A stretch of DNA of 64,000 nucleotides from Pseudomonas sp. N40(2020) (lineage in GTDB: Bacteria; Pseudomonadota; Gammaproteobacteria; Pseudomonadales; Pseudomonadaceae): contig NZ_JACSZV010000024.1 in NCBI RefSeq assembly GCF_014472415.1, forward strand, positions 30,466 through 94,465, written 5' to 3'. Shown in pieces: positions 32,005-40,762 of this stretch. Position numbers and translations under genes: made by a program. A model generated the notes under the pieces. That model saw nothing but the letters and a program-made list of their open reading frames with translations. It was not told the DNA's origin and made no database searches. The number at the start of each line of letters is the position of its first letter. Positions within the stretch are counted from its first letter, which is position 1.

Positions 32005-33689
32005 AGGCCTTCGCCGAGTTGTACGCAGAACTCGACGCCACCACGTCCAGCAACGCCAAACTGGCAGCGATGCAGGCTTATTTCGCTCAGGCCGAACCGC
32101 AGGATGCGGCATGGGCGGTGTACTTTTTGTCCGGTGGTCGACCACGGCAACTGGTGCCGGTGCGGATCCTGCGTGAACTGGCAGTCGAGGTGTCCGGGCT
32201 GACGCCATGGCTGTTCGAGGAAAGCTATCAAGCGGTCGGCGATCTGGCGGAAACCATTTCGCTGGTGCTGCCGGAAAATCCGCACAGCTCCGACGCCGGC
32301 CTGGCTGAATGGATCGAGGACAGACTGCTGCCATTGCGCGGTGAAACACCGGAGTTCCTGTCACGGCAACTGCCAGCACTTTGGGCGCTGCTGGATCGAC
32401 CAAGCCTGATGCTGTGTATCAAGCTAATCACCGGCAGCTTTCGCGTCGGTGTGTCGAAACTGTTGGTCACCCGGGCACTGGCCTCGATGGCCGGGCTCGA
32501 CAGCAAGCGCGTAGCCCAGCGTCTGGTGGGCTACACCGACCTGTCCAACCGGCCGAACGCCGCCAGCTATCTGAAGTTGATTGCGCCAGAGTCTGCTGAC
32601 GAGCACTCCCAGCGCGGAGGCCAGCCGTACCCGTTTTTCCTCGCGCACGCCTTGGCGCAACCGGTCGAGGAGTTTGAAGCATTGATCGGCCCGGCAAGCA
32701 ATTGGCAGGTGGAGTGGAAGTGGGATGGCATCCGCACGCAAGTGGTCAAGCGTGACGGGAAGTTGTGGGTGTGGTCGCGGGGTGAAGAACTGGTTACCGA
32801 ACGTTTTCCCGAACTTGATGTGCTGGTGCACGGTTTGCCCGATGGCACGGTGATCGACGGTGAAATCGTGGTGTGGAAAAGCACCCACCCACTGACTGAA
32901 GACGCCTTTGATCCGCAGTCGCCGGAACCGCCAGCGGTGCAACCGTTCGCCCTGCTGCAACAACGGATCGGCCGCAAAACCCTCGACAAGAAAATCCTCG
33001 AAGAAGTACCGGTGGTGGTGCTCGCCTACGACTTGCTGGAATGGCAGGGCGAAGACTGGCGCAACGAGCCGCAGGCCAAGCGGCGCGCGCAGTTGGAAGA
33101 CGTCATCGCCCGCTGCAACAGTCCGGTGCTGCTGGCTTCCCCGGTGCTGACCGGTACGGATTGGTTCGACCTCGCCCGCCAGCGCGAAGCCTCCCGACGC
33201 CTGGGCGTCGAGGGCATGATGCTCAAGGCCCGCGACTCGCTGTACGGAGTCGGTCGCACCAAAGATATGGGCGTTTGGTGGAAGTGGAAGGTCGATCCGT
33301 TCAGCGTCGATGCCGTATTGATTTACGCGCAACGCGGGCATGGCCGTCGCGCCAGTCTGTACAGCGATTACACCTTCGCCGTTTGGGATGGCCCGCCCGA
33401 GTCCAGCGAGCGTGCGCTGGTGCCGTTCGCCAAAGCCTATTCGGGTCTGACTGACGAGGAAATGCGCCAGGTCGACAGCATCGTGCGCAAGACCACTGTG
33501 GAAAAGTTCGGCCCTGTCAGCAGTGTCAAGCCGAGCCTGGTGTTCGAACTGGGTTTCGAAGGCATCGCCCTGTCACGGCGGCACAAGAGCGGGATTGCCG
33601 TGCGCTTTCCGAGGATGCTGCGCTGGCGGCAGGATAAAACCGTGGAAGAGGCGGACAGTCTGGCGACACTTCAAGATCTGCTCGCCTGA
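32001..33689 (+). CDS. ATP-dependent DNA ligase (PP_1105-type, ligase-associated module)
   Basis: This 562-residue enzyme has an N-terminal helical DNA-binding region (about 1-210), a nucleotidyltransferase domain with motif I EWKWDGIR (adenylated Lys240), the downstream motifs DGEIVVWK and GVEGMMLKA, and an OB-fold C-terminus ending with FELGFEGIALSRRHKSG-type sequence and RMLRWRQDK. It seals nicks with ATP, unlike the NAD-dependent LigA. It has no LigD-type nuclease or polymerase part. It forms the coupled first half of a four-gene repair set; the other half (helicase, phosphoesterase) is at 38273-41415. Confidence 0.92.
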   Translation: MKAFAELYAELDATTSSNAKLAAMQAYFAQAEPQDAAWAVYFLSGGRPRQLVPVRILRELAVEVSGLTPWLFEESYQAVGDLAETISLVLPENPHSSDAGLAEWIEDRLLPLRGETPEFLSRQLPALWALLDRPSLMLCIKLITGSFRVGVSKLLVTRALASMAGLDSKRVAQRLVGYTDLSNRPNAASYLKLIAPESADEHSQRGGQPYPFFLAHALAQPVEEFEALIGPASNWQVEWKWDGIRTQVVKRDGKLWVWSRGEELVTERFPELDVLVHGLPDGTVIDGEIVVWKSTHPLTEDAFDPQSPEPPAVQPFALLQQRIGRKTLDKKILEEVPVVVLAYDLLEWQGEDWRNEPQAKRRAQLEDVIARCNSPVLLASPVLTGTDWFDLARQREASRRLGVEGMMLKARDSLYGVGRTKDMGVWWKWKVDPFSVDAVLIYAQRGHGRRASLYSDYTFAVWDGPPESSERALVPFAKAYSGLTDEEMRQVDSIVRKTTVEKFGPVSSVKPSLVFELGFEGIALSRRHKSGIAVRFPRMLRWRQDKTVEEADSLATLQDLLA

Positions 33690-33802
33690 CCTGATCGTTG
33701 CCACGCTCAAAAAGAGTGCGCGCAATTTCCCCCGCCCATTTCCGTGCACCATTCCCTTCCCCATCGCCCTCCCCGCACCTTTTAAAACGCTTGTTCGGGA
33801 CT

Positions 33803-33820
33803 CTGGTTCGGAAATTGCTA
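33803..33820 (+). promoter_or_regulatory. Sigma-54 (RpoN) -24/-12 promoter of the amino-acid ABC operon
   Basis: CTGGTTCGGAAATTGCTA has GG and GC exactly ten bases apart with the TTGCT -12 box, 79 bases upstream of the first gene. Only the two bases after TGG depart from the TGGCACG consensus. This suggests nitrogen-limitation control through an NtrC-type activator, whose site was not located. Confidence 0.65.
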
Positions 33821-33898
33821 CTTTCTATAGGTCGTACGCGTTCCAGTAACAATAATTCTGCGCCACAAGCGCTCATATTGGTTCTTAGGGATTGAATA

Positions 33899-34681
33899 AT
33901 GAAAAAAGCATTGCTGACCCTTTCTGCACTGGCGTTGTGCATGGCCGCTGGCTCCGCGCTGGCCAAGGAATACAAAGAGCTGCGCTTTGGCGTTGACCCT
34001 TCGTATGCACCGTTTGAGTCGAAAGCGGCCGACGGCAACCTGGTGGGCTTCGACATCGACCTGGGCAACGCGATCTGCGCCGAACTGAAGGTCAAGTGCA
34101 AGTGGGTCGAAAGTGACTTCGACGGCATGATTCCGGGCCTCAAAGCCAATAAATTCGACGGTGTGATCTCGTCGATGACCGTGACCCCAGCCCGCGAAAA
34201 AGTCATCGACTTCTCCAGCGAGCTGTTCTCCGGCCCGACCGCTTACGTGTTCAAGAAAGGCTCGGGTATCACCGCAGACGTCGCGTCTTTGAAAGGAAAA
34301 ACCGTCGGCTACGAGCAAGGCACCATTCAGGAAGCCTACGCCAAAGCCGTGCTGGACAAGGCCGGCGTGAAAACCCAGGCCTATCAGAACCAGGATCAGG
34401 TGTATTCCGACCTGACCTCCGGCCGTCTCGACGCTGGCATTCAGGACATGCTGCAAGCCGAATTGGGCTTCTTGAAGTCGCCAAAGGGCGTCGACTATGA
34501 AGTCAGCAAGCCGGTCGACAGCGAATTGCTGCCGGCCAAAACCGCTGTCGGTATTAAGAAAGGTAACACTGAGCTGAAAGCGCTTTTGGATAAAGGTATC
34601 AAAGCGTTACACGATGATGGCACCTACGCCACCATCCAGAAGAAACACTTTGGCGATCTGAATCTGTACAGCGGCAAATAA
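33899..34681 (+). CDS. Amino-acid ABC transporter periplasmic binding protein (HisJ/ArtJ type)
   Basis: This 260-residue protein has a signal peptide (MKKALLTLSALALCMAAGSALA) and a family 3 solute-binding domain: LRFGVDPSYAPFESK, GFDIDLGNAICAELK, KFDGVISSMTVTPAREK, and a late SGRLDAGIQD. It belongs to the basic/polar amino-acid group (histidine, arginine, ornithine, lysine). The ligand cannot be read. AGGGATTGAATA precedes the ATG. It is the first gene of a five-gene operon and is separated from the permeases by a hairpin with a T tract at 34688-34714. Confidence 0.9.
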   Translation: MKKALLTLSALALCMAAGSALAKEYKELRFGVDPSYAPFESKAADGNLVGFDIDLGNAICAELKVKCKWVESDFDGMIPGLKANKFDGVISSMTVTPAREKVIDFSSELFSGPTAYVFKKGSGITADVASLKGKTVGYEQGTIQEAYAKAVLDKAGVKTQAYQNQDQVYSDLTSGRLDAGIQDMLQAELGFLKSPKGVDYEVSKPVDSELLPAKTAVGIKKGNTELKALLDKGIKALHDDGTYATIQKKHFGDLNLYSGK

Positions 34682-34687
34682 TGCCCC

Positions 34688-34714
34688 GGCGCCCATCCTC
34701 GATGGGCGCCTTTT
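34688..34714 (+). terminator. Intra-operon hairpin with T tract after the binding-protein gene
   Basis: GGCGCCCATC-CTC-GATGGGCGCC followed by TTTT, a perfect ten-base stem six bases after the binding-protein stop and 24 bases before the first permease gene. It probably acts as a partial terminator or 3' stabiliser, giving more binding protein than permease. Confidence 0.75.
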
Positions 34715-34737
34715 CCATCCGCTCAGGTTGCTGATTT

Positions 34738-35466
34738 ATGTTCGAAAACCTCCTGCAAAATCTGGGGCTATCCGCCTTCAGCCTCAAGGGTTTCGGCCCG
34801 TTGCTGCTGGAAGGCACCTGGATGACCATCAAATTATCGGCGTTGTCGCTGCTGGTGGCCGTGTTGCTCGGCCTGCTCGGCGCCAGTGCCAAGCTGTCAA
34901 AAGTCAAAATGGTGCGCCTGCCTGCCCAGGTCTACACCACGTTGATTCGCGGGGTGCCGGATCTGGTGCTGATGCTGTTGATCTTCTACAGCCTGCAAAC
35001 CTGGCTGACCTCGCTCACCGATTACATGGAATGGGAATACATCGAGATCGACCCGTTCAGCGCCGGGGTGCTGACCCTGGGCTTCATTTATGGCGCGTAC
35101 TTCACCGAAACTTTCCGTGGCGCGATCCTCTCGGTGCCGCGCGGTCAGGTTGAAGCCGCTACGGCATATGGCCTCAAACGCGGCCAGCGCTTTCGCTTCG
35201 TGGTGTTCCCGCAAATGATGCGCTTCGCCCTGCCAGGCATCGGCAACAACTGGATGGTGATGCTCAAGGCCACCGCGCTGGTGTCGATCATCGGTCTGGC
35301 CGACCTGGTCAAAGCCGCGCAAGACGCCGGTAAAAGCACCTATCAACTGTTTTACTTCCTGGTTCTCGCCGCGTTGATCTATCTGCTGATCACCAGTGCC
35401 TCGAACATCATCCTGCGCTGGCTCGAACGCCGCTACGCCGCCGGTGCCCGGGAGGCCGTACGATGA
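34738..35466 (+). CDS. Amino-acid ABC transporter permease (HisQ type)
   Basis: This 242-residue protein has about five membrane helices and the permease EAA loop in AYFTETFRGAILSVPRGQVEAA, with the amino-acid permease pattern GQVEAATAYGLKRGQRF that contacts the ATPase. It begins 57 bases after the binding protein and overlaps the second permease by four bases. It pairs with the HisM-type subunit as the channel of the importer. Confidence 0.92.
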   Translation: MFENLLQNLGLSAFSLKGFGPLLLEGTWMTIKLSALSLLVAVLLGLLGASAKLSKVKMVRLPAQVYTTLIRGVPDLVLMLLIFYSLQTWLTSLTDYMEWEYIEIDPFSAGVLTLGFIYGAYFTETFRGAILSVPRGQVEAATAYGLKRGQRFRFVVFPQMMRFALPGIGNNWMVMLKATALVSIIGLADLVKAAQDAGKSTYQLFYFLVLAALIYLLITSASNIILRWLERRYAAGAREAVR

Positions 35467-36173
35467 TCGAACTCTTGCAGGAATACTGGAAAGCCTTCCT
35501 TTATACCGACGGCAATAACATCACCGGGCTGGCGATGACGATGTGGCTGCTCAGCGCCTCGATCTTCATTGGCTTCCTCGTGTCGATACCGTTGTCGATT
35601 GCCCGTGTGTCGTCGCACTTTTACGTGCGCTGGCCGGTGCAGTTCTACACCTACCTGTTCCGCGGTACGCCGCTGTATATCCAACTGCTGATTTGCTACA
35701 CCGGCATCTACAGCCTCGCCGCCGTGCGCGCGCAGCCGATTCTCGACAGTTTCTTTCGCGATGCGATGAACTGCACGATCCTCGCCTTTGCCCTGAACAC
35801 CTGTGCCTACACCACGGAGATTTTCGCCGGGGCGATCCGCAGCATGAACCACGGCGAAGTCGAAGCGGCCAAGGCTTACGGTCTGACGGGCTGGAAGCTG
35901 TATGCCTACGTGATCATGCCTTCGGCCTTACGCCGTTCGTTGCCTTACTACAGCAACGAAGTGATCCTGATGCTGCACTCGACCACCGTGGCCTTCACCG
36001 CGACCATCCCCGACATCCTGAAAGTCGCCCGGGACGCCAACTCGGCGACCTTCCTGACCTTTCAATCGTTCGGCATTGCCGCGCTGATCTACCTGGCCAT
36101 TACCTTTGCGCTGGTCGGCCTGTTCCGCCTCGCCGAACGCCGATGGCTGGCCTTCCTCGGGCCGACTCACTAG
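35463..36173 (+). CDS. Amino-acid ABC transporter permease (HisM type)
   Basis: This 236-residue protein has five membrane helices, an opening helix block TMWLLSASIFIGFLVSIPLS, the loop VRWPVQFYTYLFRGTPLYIQ and the EAA motif in NHGEVEAAKAYGLTGWKLY. It overlaps the first permease by four bases (ATGA) and is followed after ten bases by the aspartoacylase-like gene. It is the second channel subunit. Confidence 0.92.
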   Translation: MIELLQEYWKAFLYTDGNNITGLAMTMWLLSASIFIGFLVSIPLSIARVSSHFYVRWPVQFYTYLFRGTPLYIQLLICYTGIYSLAAVRAQPILDSFFRDAMNCTILAFALNTCAYTTEIFAGAIRSMNHGEVEAAKAYGLTGWKLYAYVIMPSALRRSLPYYSNEVILMLHSTTVAFTATIPDILKVARDANSATFLTFQSFGIAALIYLAITFALVGLFRLAERRWLAFLGPTH

Positions 36174-36183
36174 GAACCTTGTA

Positions 36184-37302
36184 ATGCGACACCAGATCCA
36201 TGACCTGCTGGCCCCACTGCCAGGGACCGCACGACAGATCCACAGCTTCCACTTCGGCCCGCAGCAGGCCAAAGGCAAGATCTACATCCAGTCGTCACTG
36301 CACGCCGACGAATTGCCCGGCATGCTCGTCGCCTGGCACCTCAAGCAGCGCTTGGCGGAGCTGGAAGCCGCCGGGCGCCTGCGCAGCGAAATCGTGCTGG
36401 TGCCGGTGGCCAACCCGGTCGGCCTCGAGCAAGTGCTGATGGACGTGCCGCTGGGCCGCTACGAACTGGAGAGCGGGCAGAACTTCAACCGCTGGTTTGT
36501 CGATCTGAGCGAAGAAATCGGCAACGACATCGAGGGCAAGCTCGGCGATGACCCGCAGGGTAATCTCGAACTTATACGCGTCAGCCTGCGCAACGCCCTC
36601 GCCCGTCAGACCGCCAGCACGCAACTGCAATCCCAGCGCCTGACCCTGCAACGGCTGGCCTGCGACGCGGACATGGTGCTGGACCTGCATTGCGATTTCG
36701 AATCGGTGGTTCACCTCTACACCACGCCCGAAGCGTGGCCGCAGGTCGAGCCGCTGGCGCGTTACATCGAGTCGCAGGCCAGTCTGTTGGCCACCGATTC
36801 CGGCGGGCAGTCGTTCGATGAATGTTTCACGCTGCTGTGGTGGCAACTCAAGGAGCGTTTCGGCGAACACTTCGAGATTCCGCTGGGCAGTTTCTCGGTG
36901 ACCGTCGAGTTGCGCGGCCAGGGCGATGTCAATCACCCGATGGCCAGCCGCGACTGTCAGGCATTGATCGATTATCTGATCCAGTTCGATGCGATCGTCG
37001 GCGAGACCCGACCACAGCCGCCATTGGCCTTCCCTGCCACGCCGCTGGCCGGGGTGGAACCGGTGACCACGCCGGTCGGCGGCTTACTGGTCTACACCGC
37101 CACGGCGGGGCAATACCTGGAGGCCGGGCAACAGGTTGCCGAAATCATCGATCCGATCAACAACCGGGTCACGCCTGTTCATTGCACCACGGCCGGCCTG
37201 ATGTATGCCCGCTCGCTGCGGCGCATGGCCACCGCCGGCATGGTGATCGCCCAAGTCGCGGGCGCCGAAGCCTATCGCAGCGGCTACCTACTTTCGCCTT
37301 GA
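36184..37302 (+). CDS. Succinylglutamate desuccinylase/aspartoacylase family protein in the transporter operon (AotO-like)
   Basis: This 372-residue M14-like metalloprotein carries the zinc ligands HADE in QSSLHADELPG and a later His in LDLHCDFES, followed by a beta-rich C-terminal domain with GLMYARSLRRM near the end. The same place (after the permeases, before the ATPase) is held by AotO in the P. aeruginosa arginine/ornithine transporter operon (recalled). Its function there is unknown. It may remove an acyl group from an imported N-acyl or conjugated amino acid. AGGA precedes the ATG at 36184; no signal peptide. Confidence 0.82.
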   Translation: MRHQIHDLLAPLPGTARQIHSFHFGPQQAKGKIYIQSSLHADELPGMLVAWHLKQRLAELEAAGRLRSEIVLVPVANPVGLEQVLMDVPLGRYELESGQNFNRWFVDLSEEIGNDIEGKLGDDPQGNLELIRVSLRNALARQTASTQLQSQRLTLQRLACDADMVLDLHCDFESVVHLYTTPEAWPQVEPLARYIESQASLLATDSGGQSFDECFTLLWWQLKERFGEHFEIPLGSFSVTVELRGQGDVNHPMASRDCQALIDYLIQFDAIVGETRPQPPLAFPATPLAGVEPVTTPVGGLLVYTATAGQYLEAGQQVAEIIDPINNRVTPVHCTTAGLMYARSLRRMATAGMVIAQVAGAEAYRSGYLLSP

Positions 37303-37315
37303 GGATGTCTGTCCC

Positions 37316-38080
37316 ATGTACAAACTGACCGTTGAAGGCCTGCACAAAAGCTATGGCGACCATCAGGTGCTCAAAGGCGTTTCGCTCAAGGCCAAGACCG
37401 GCGACGTGATCAGCCTGATCGGCGCCAGCGGCTCGGGCAAAAGCACCTTTTTGCGCTGCATCAACTTTCTCGAACAACCCAACGACGGCGCCATGAGCCT
37501 GGATGGCCAAACGATCCGCATGGTCACCGACCGCCACGGCATGCACGTCGCCGACCCGGACGAACTGCAACGCCTGCGCACGCGACTGGCGATGGTGTTC
37601 CAGCATTTCAACCTGTGGAGCCACATGACCGTGCTGGAAAACATCACCATGGCCCCGCGCCGGGTGCTGGGTTGCAGCAAACAGGAAGCCGAGGATCGCG
37701 CTCGGCGCTATCTGGACAAGGTCGGTCTGCCGGCCCGCGTGGCGGATCAGTACCCGGCGTTTCTCTCCGGCGGTCAGCAGCAACGCGTGGCGATTGCCCG
37801 GGCGCTGGCGATGGAGCCGGAAGTCATGCTGTTCGATGAACCGACGTCGGCGCTGGACCCGGAGTTGGTGGGTGAAGTGTTGCGCGTGATTCAGGGCCTG
37901 GCCGAGGAAGGCCGGACGATGATCATGGTGACTCACGAAATGAGCTTCGCGCGCAAAGTCTCCAGCCAGGTGTTGTTTCTGCACCAAGGGCTGGTCGAAG
38001 AGGAAGGCGCGCCTGAAGAGGTACTCGGCAATCCGAAGAGCGAACGCCTGCGGCAGTTCCTCAGCGGCAACCTCAAGTAA
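37316..38080 (+). CDS. Amino-acid ABC transporter ATP-binding protein (HisP type)
   Basis: This 254-residue ATPase has Walker A GASGSGKST near residue 39, the inserted HisP-type segment DRHGMHVADPDELQRLRTR, signature LSGGQQQR, Walker B VMLFDEPTSALDPE and switch MVTHEMSFAR. It completes the five-gene importer. It is 13 bases after the aspartoacylase-like gene. A REP element follows directly, and no regulator gene such as argR lies next to it. Confidence 0.94.
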   Translation: MYKLTVEGLHKSYGDHQVLKGVSLKAKTGDVISLIGASGSGKSTFLRCINFLEQPNDGAMSLDGQTIRMVTDRHGMHVADPDELQRLRTRLAMVFQHFNLWSHMTVLENITMAPRRVLGCSKQEAEDRARRYLDKVGLPARVADQYPAFLSGGQQQRVAIARALAMEPEVMLFDEPTSALDPELVGEVLRVIQGLAEEGRTMIMVTHEMSFARKVSSQVLFLHQGLVEEEGAPEEVLGNPKSERLRQFLSGNLK

Positions 38081-38097
38081 CCTGCACACATAAAACC

Positions 38098-38188
38098 TGT
38101 GGGGCCGAGCCTGCTCGCGAAAGCGGTCGGTCAGTCAACGATGATGTTGAATGTGACAACGTCTTCGCGAGCAGGCTCGCTCCCACAA
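38098..38188. repeat. REP inverted repeat (CTGTGGG...GCCTGCTCGCGAA family)
   Basis: Arms CTGTGGGGCCGAGCCTGCTCGCGAA and TTCGCGAGCAGGCTCGCTCCCACAAG around an A/T-rich centre. Same variant as 60205-60295. It marks the junction between the transporter operon and the helicase gene. Confidence 0.88.
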
Positions 38189-38272
38189 GGATATTCATCT
38201 ACTGACGAAATTAAACTTGTTAGCGGGCACTGCGGTCATTGGAAGAACACCTCTAGAGCGCGCGCAGCAGGC

Positions 38273-40762
38273 ATGGCGAAATCCCCCGACCTCGCAAAAA
38301 CCTGGTTCAGCGCTCGCGGCTGGAAGCCGTTCGCTTTTCAGAAACAGGTATGGGCCGCCGTCAAAAATGGCGAGTCTGGATTGCTGCACGCCAGCACCGG
38401 CGCCGGTAAAACCTATGCGGTGTGGTTTGCCGCACTCAATCGTTTCGCCAAATCAGCGCCAATCGTAGAAACATCGCGTAAACGCAAACCGCCGGCCGAA
38501 CCACTGACTGTGTTGTGGATCACGCCCATGCGCGCCCTCGCCGCCGACACCGCGCGCGCCTTGCAAACCCCTGTCGATGATTTGCAGATCCCGTGGAGCA
38601 TCGGCCTGCGCACCGGTGACACCAACAGCAGCGAACGCGCGCGCCAGAGTCGACGCCTGCCAACTGCGCTGATCACCACCCCGGAAAGCCTGACCCTGCT
38701 GCTCGCTCGCGCCGATGCGCACGCAGCGCTGTCGACCCTGCGCATGATCGTAGTGGACGAATGGCACGAATTGCTTGGCAACAAACGCGGTGTGCAACTG
38801 CAACTGGCCCTCGCCCGTCTGCGCCATTGGCAACCCGACCTGATCGTCTGGGGCGTATCCGCCACGCTCGGTAATCAATCCCACGCCGAACAGGTGCTGA
38901 TCCCACAAGGCGGAGGCATTAGCGTTCAGGGCCAGAGCGAAAAATCCTTGAAGGTCGACACCCTGCTCCCACCGACCATCGAACGTTTTCCATGGGCCGG
39001 ACACATCGGTCTGAAGATGCTGCCGCAGGTGGTCACCGAACTCGATGCCTGCGCCAGTAGCCTGGTGTTCACCAACACCCGGGCGCAGTCGGAAATCTGG
39101 TATCAGGCGTTGCTTGAGGCGCGCCCGGACTGGGCCGGGCTGATCGCCTTGCACCACAGTTCGCTGTCCCGTGACACCCGCGATTGGGTCGAACAGGCAT
39201 TGAAGGACGGTCAGCTTAAAGCCGTCGTGTGTACGTCGAGTCTCGACCTAGGGGTGGATTTCCTGCCGGTGGAGCGCGTGCTGCAAATCGGTTCGGCCAA
39301 AGGTGTCGCGCGCCTGATGCAGCGCGCCGGACGTTCGGGGCATGCGCCCGGGCGCACCTCGCGGGTGACGTTGGTGCCGACTCACAGCCTCGAGTTGATC
39401 GAAGCGGCTGCCGCTAAAGACGCCGTGGCGCAACGGCGCATCGAACCGCGCCTGTCGCCACACAAACCGCTGGATGTGCTGGTGCAACATCTGGTCAGCA
39501 TGGCGCTGGGCGGCGGATTCTTACCCGATGAGCTGTACGAAGAGGTCCGCGGTGCTTGGGCTTATCGTGACCTGACACCTGAGGATTGGGCCTGGGCGCT
39601 GGCTTTCGTACGCCATGGCGGAATGTCTCTGACAGCCTATCCGGATTACCGCCGGGTCGAACCGGACGAGCACGGCGTCTGGCGCGTGCCCGATGCGCGC
39701 CTGGCCAGGCGCCACCGCATGAGCATCGGCACCATCGTCAGCGATGCAAGCATCCAGTTGAAATTCTGGAGCAAGGGCGGTGGTGGCAAACAGTTGGGCA
39801 GTGTCGAGGAAGGTTTTATCGCGCGGCTTAAACCGGGGGATGGTTTTCTCTTCGCCGGACGTTTGCTGGAGTTGGTGCGCGTGGAAAACATGACGGCCTA
39901 CGTCAAACGCAGCACCGCTAAAAAAGCCGCCGTACCGCGCTGGAATGGCGGGCGCATGCCGCTCTCCAACGAGTTGGCCGAGGCGGTGGTGGCGCGCTTT
40001 ACCGCCGCCGCGCGGGGTGAGTTCGTTGGGCCGGAAATGCAGGCGTTGCGGCCATTGCTGGAAACGCAGGCCCGCTGGTCTGGCCTGCCCACCACCGACA
40101 GCCTACTGGCCGAGGTGCTGAAATCCCGCGAAGGCTGGCACCTTTTCCTTTATCCGTTTGCCGGGCGTCAGGTGCATTTGGGGCTGGCCAGCCTGCTCGC
40201 GTGGCGGGTCAGTCAGCGTCAACCGGTGACATTTTCGATCGCGGTCAACGATTACGGTCTGGAGCTGCTCAGCGCGACGCCGGTGGACTGGTCGCAACAA
40301 CTCGATACCGAACTGCTCAGCCCCGATCATCTGTTGCGGGACGTCCTGGCCAGTCTCAACGCCGGCGAGCTGGCCCTGCGACGCTTTAGGGAAATTGCCC
40401 GGATTGCCGGACTGGTGTTCGCCGGTTACCCCGGCGCGCCGAAAAGTACCCGGCAAGTGCAGGCCTCCAGCGGCTTGTTCTTTGAAGTGTTCAAACAATA
40501 TGACGCCGACAACCTGCTGCTGGCGCAGGCCGGGGAAGAAGTCCTACGCGAAGAACTGGATATTCGGCGCCTGGAACAGACACTGGCGCACATCAATCAG
40601 ATGACACTAGAGGTACATCAGATCAAACGTCCTACACCCTTGGGGTTTCCGCTACTGGTGGAACGCATGCGCGAGAGCATGAGTTCGGAAAAACTTGCTG
40701 ACCGGATAAGACGGATGGTCGGTGATCTGGAGAAATCTGCAGACAAGGGCAAGCGCACATGA
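38273..40762 (+). CDS. DNA ligase-associated DEXH helicase (Lhr-Core type)
   Basis: This 829-residue superfamily 2 helicase has Walker A ASTGAGKT near residue 41, DEWH box VVDEWHE, VWGVSATLG, SLDLGVDF and the motif VI stretch QRAGRSGHAPGR, then Lhr-type winged-helix and C-terminal domains. It matches Lhr-Core, a 3'-5' ssDNA translocase in the ligase-associated set. MAKSPDLA at 38273 is taken as start: the in-frame sequence before it reads through the REP element and is not protein-like. Its stop overlaps the phosphoesterase start by four bases. Confidence 0.92.
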   Translation: MAKSPDLAKTWFSARGWKPFAFQKQVWAAVKNGESGLLHASTGAGKTYAVWFAALNRFAKSAPIVETSRKRKPPAEPLTVLWITPMRALAADTARALQTPVDDLQIPWSIGLRTGDTNSSERARQSRRLPTALITTPESLTLLLARADAHAALSTLRMIVVDEWHELLGNKRGVQLQLALARLRHWQPDLIVWGVSATLGNQSHAEQVLIPQGGGISVQGQSEKSLKVDTLLPPTIERFPWAGHIGLKMLPQVVTELDACASSLVFTNTRAQSEIWYQALLEARPDWAGLIALHHSSLSRDTRDWVEQALKDGQLKAVVCTSSLDLGVDFLPVERVLQIGSAKGVARLMQRAGRSGHAPGRTSRVTLVPTHSLELIEAAAAKDAVAQRRIEPRLSPHKPLDVLVQHLVSMALGGGFLPDELYEEVRGAWAYRDLTPEDWAWALAFVRHGGMSLTAYPDYRRVEPDEHGVWRVPDARLARRHRMSIGTIVSDASIQLKFWSKGGGGKQLGSVEEGFIARLKPGDGFLFAGRLLELVRVENMTAYVKRSTAKKAAVPRWNGGRMPLSNELAEAVVARFTAAARGEFVGPEMQALRPLLETQARWSGLPTTDSLLAEVLKSREGWHLFLYPFAGRQVHLGLASLLAWRVSQRQPVTFSIAVNDYGLELLSATPVDWSQQLDTELLSPDHLLRDVLASLNAGELALRRFREIARIAGLVFAGYPGAPKSTRQVQASSGLFFEVFKQYDADNLLLAQAGEEVLREELDIRRLEQTLAHINQMTLEVHQIKRPTPLGFPLLVERMRESMSSEKLADRIRRMVGDLEKSADKGKRT

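Noticed and set aside
38099..38272. N-terminal extension of the helicase gene
   Set aside because: The in-frame codons run through the REP palindrome and a short spacer; helicase-like sequence starts at MAKSPDLA (38273).
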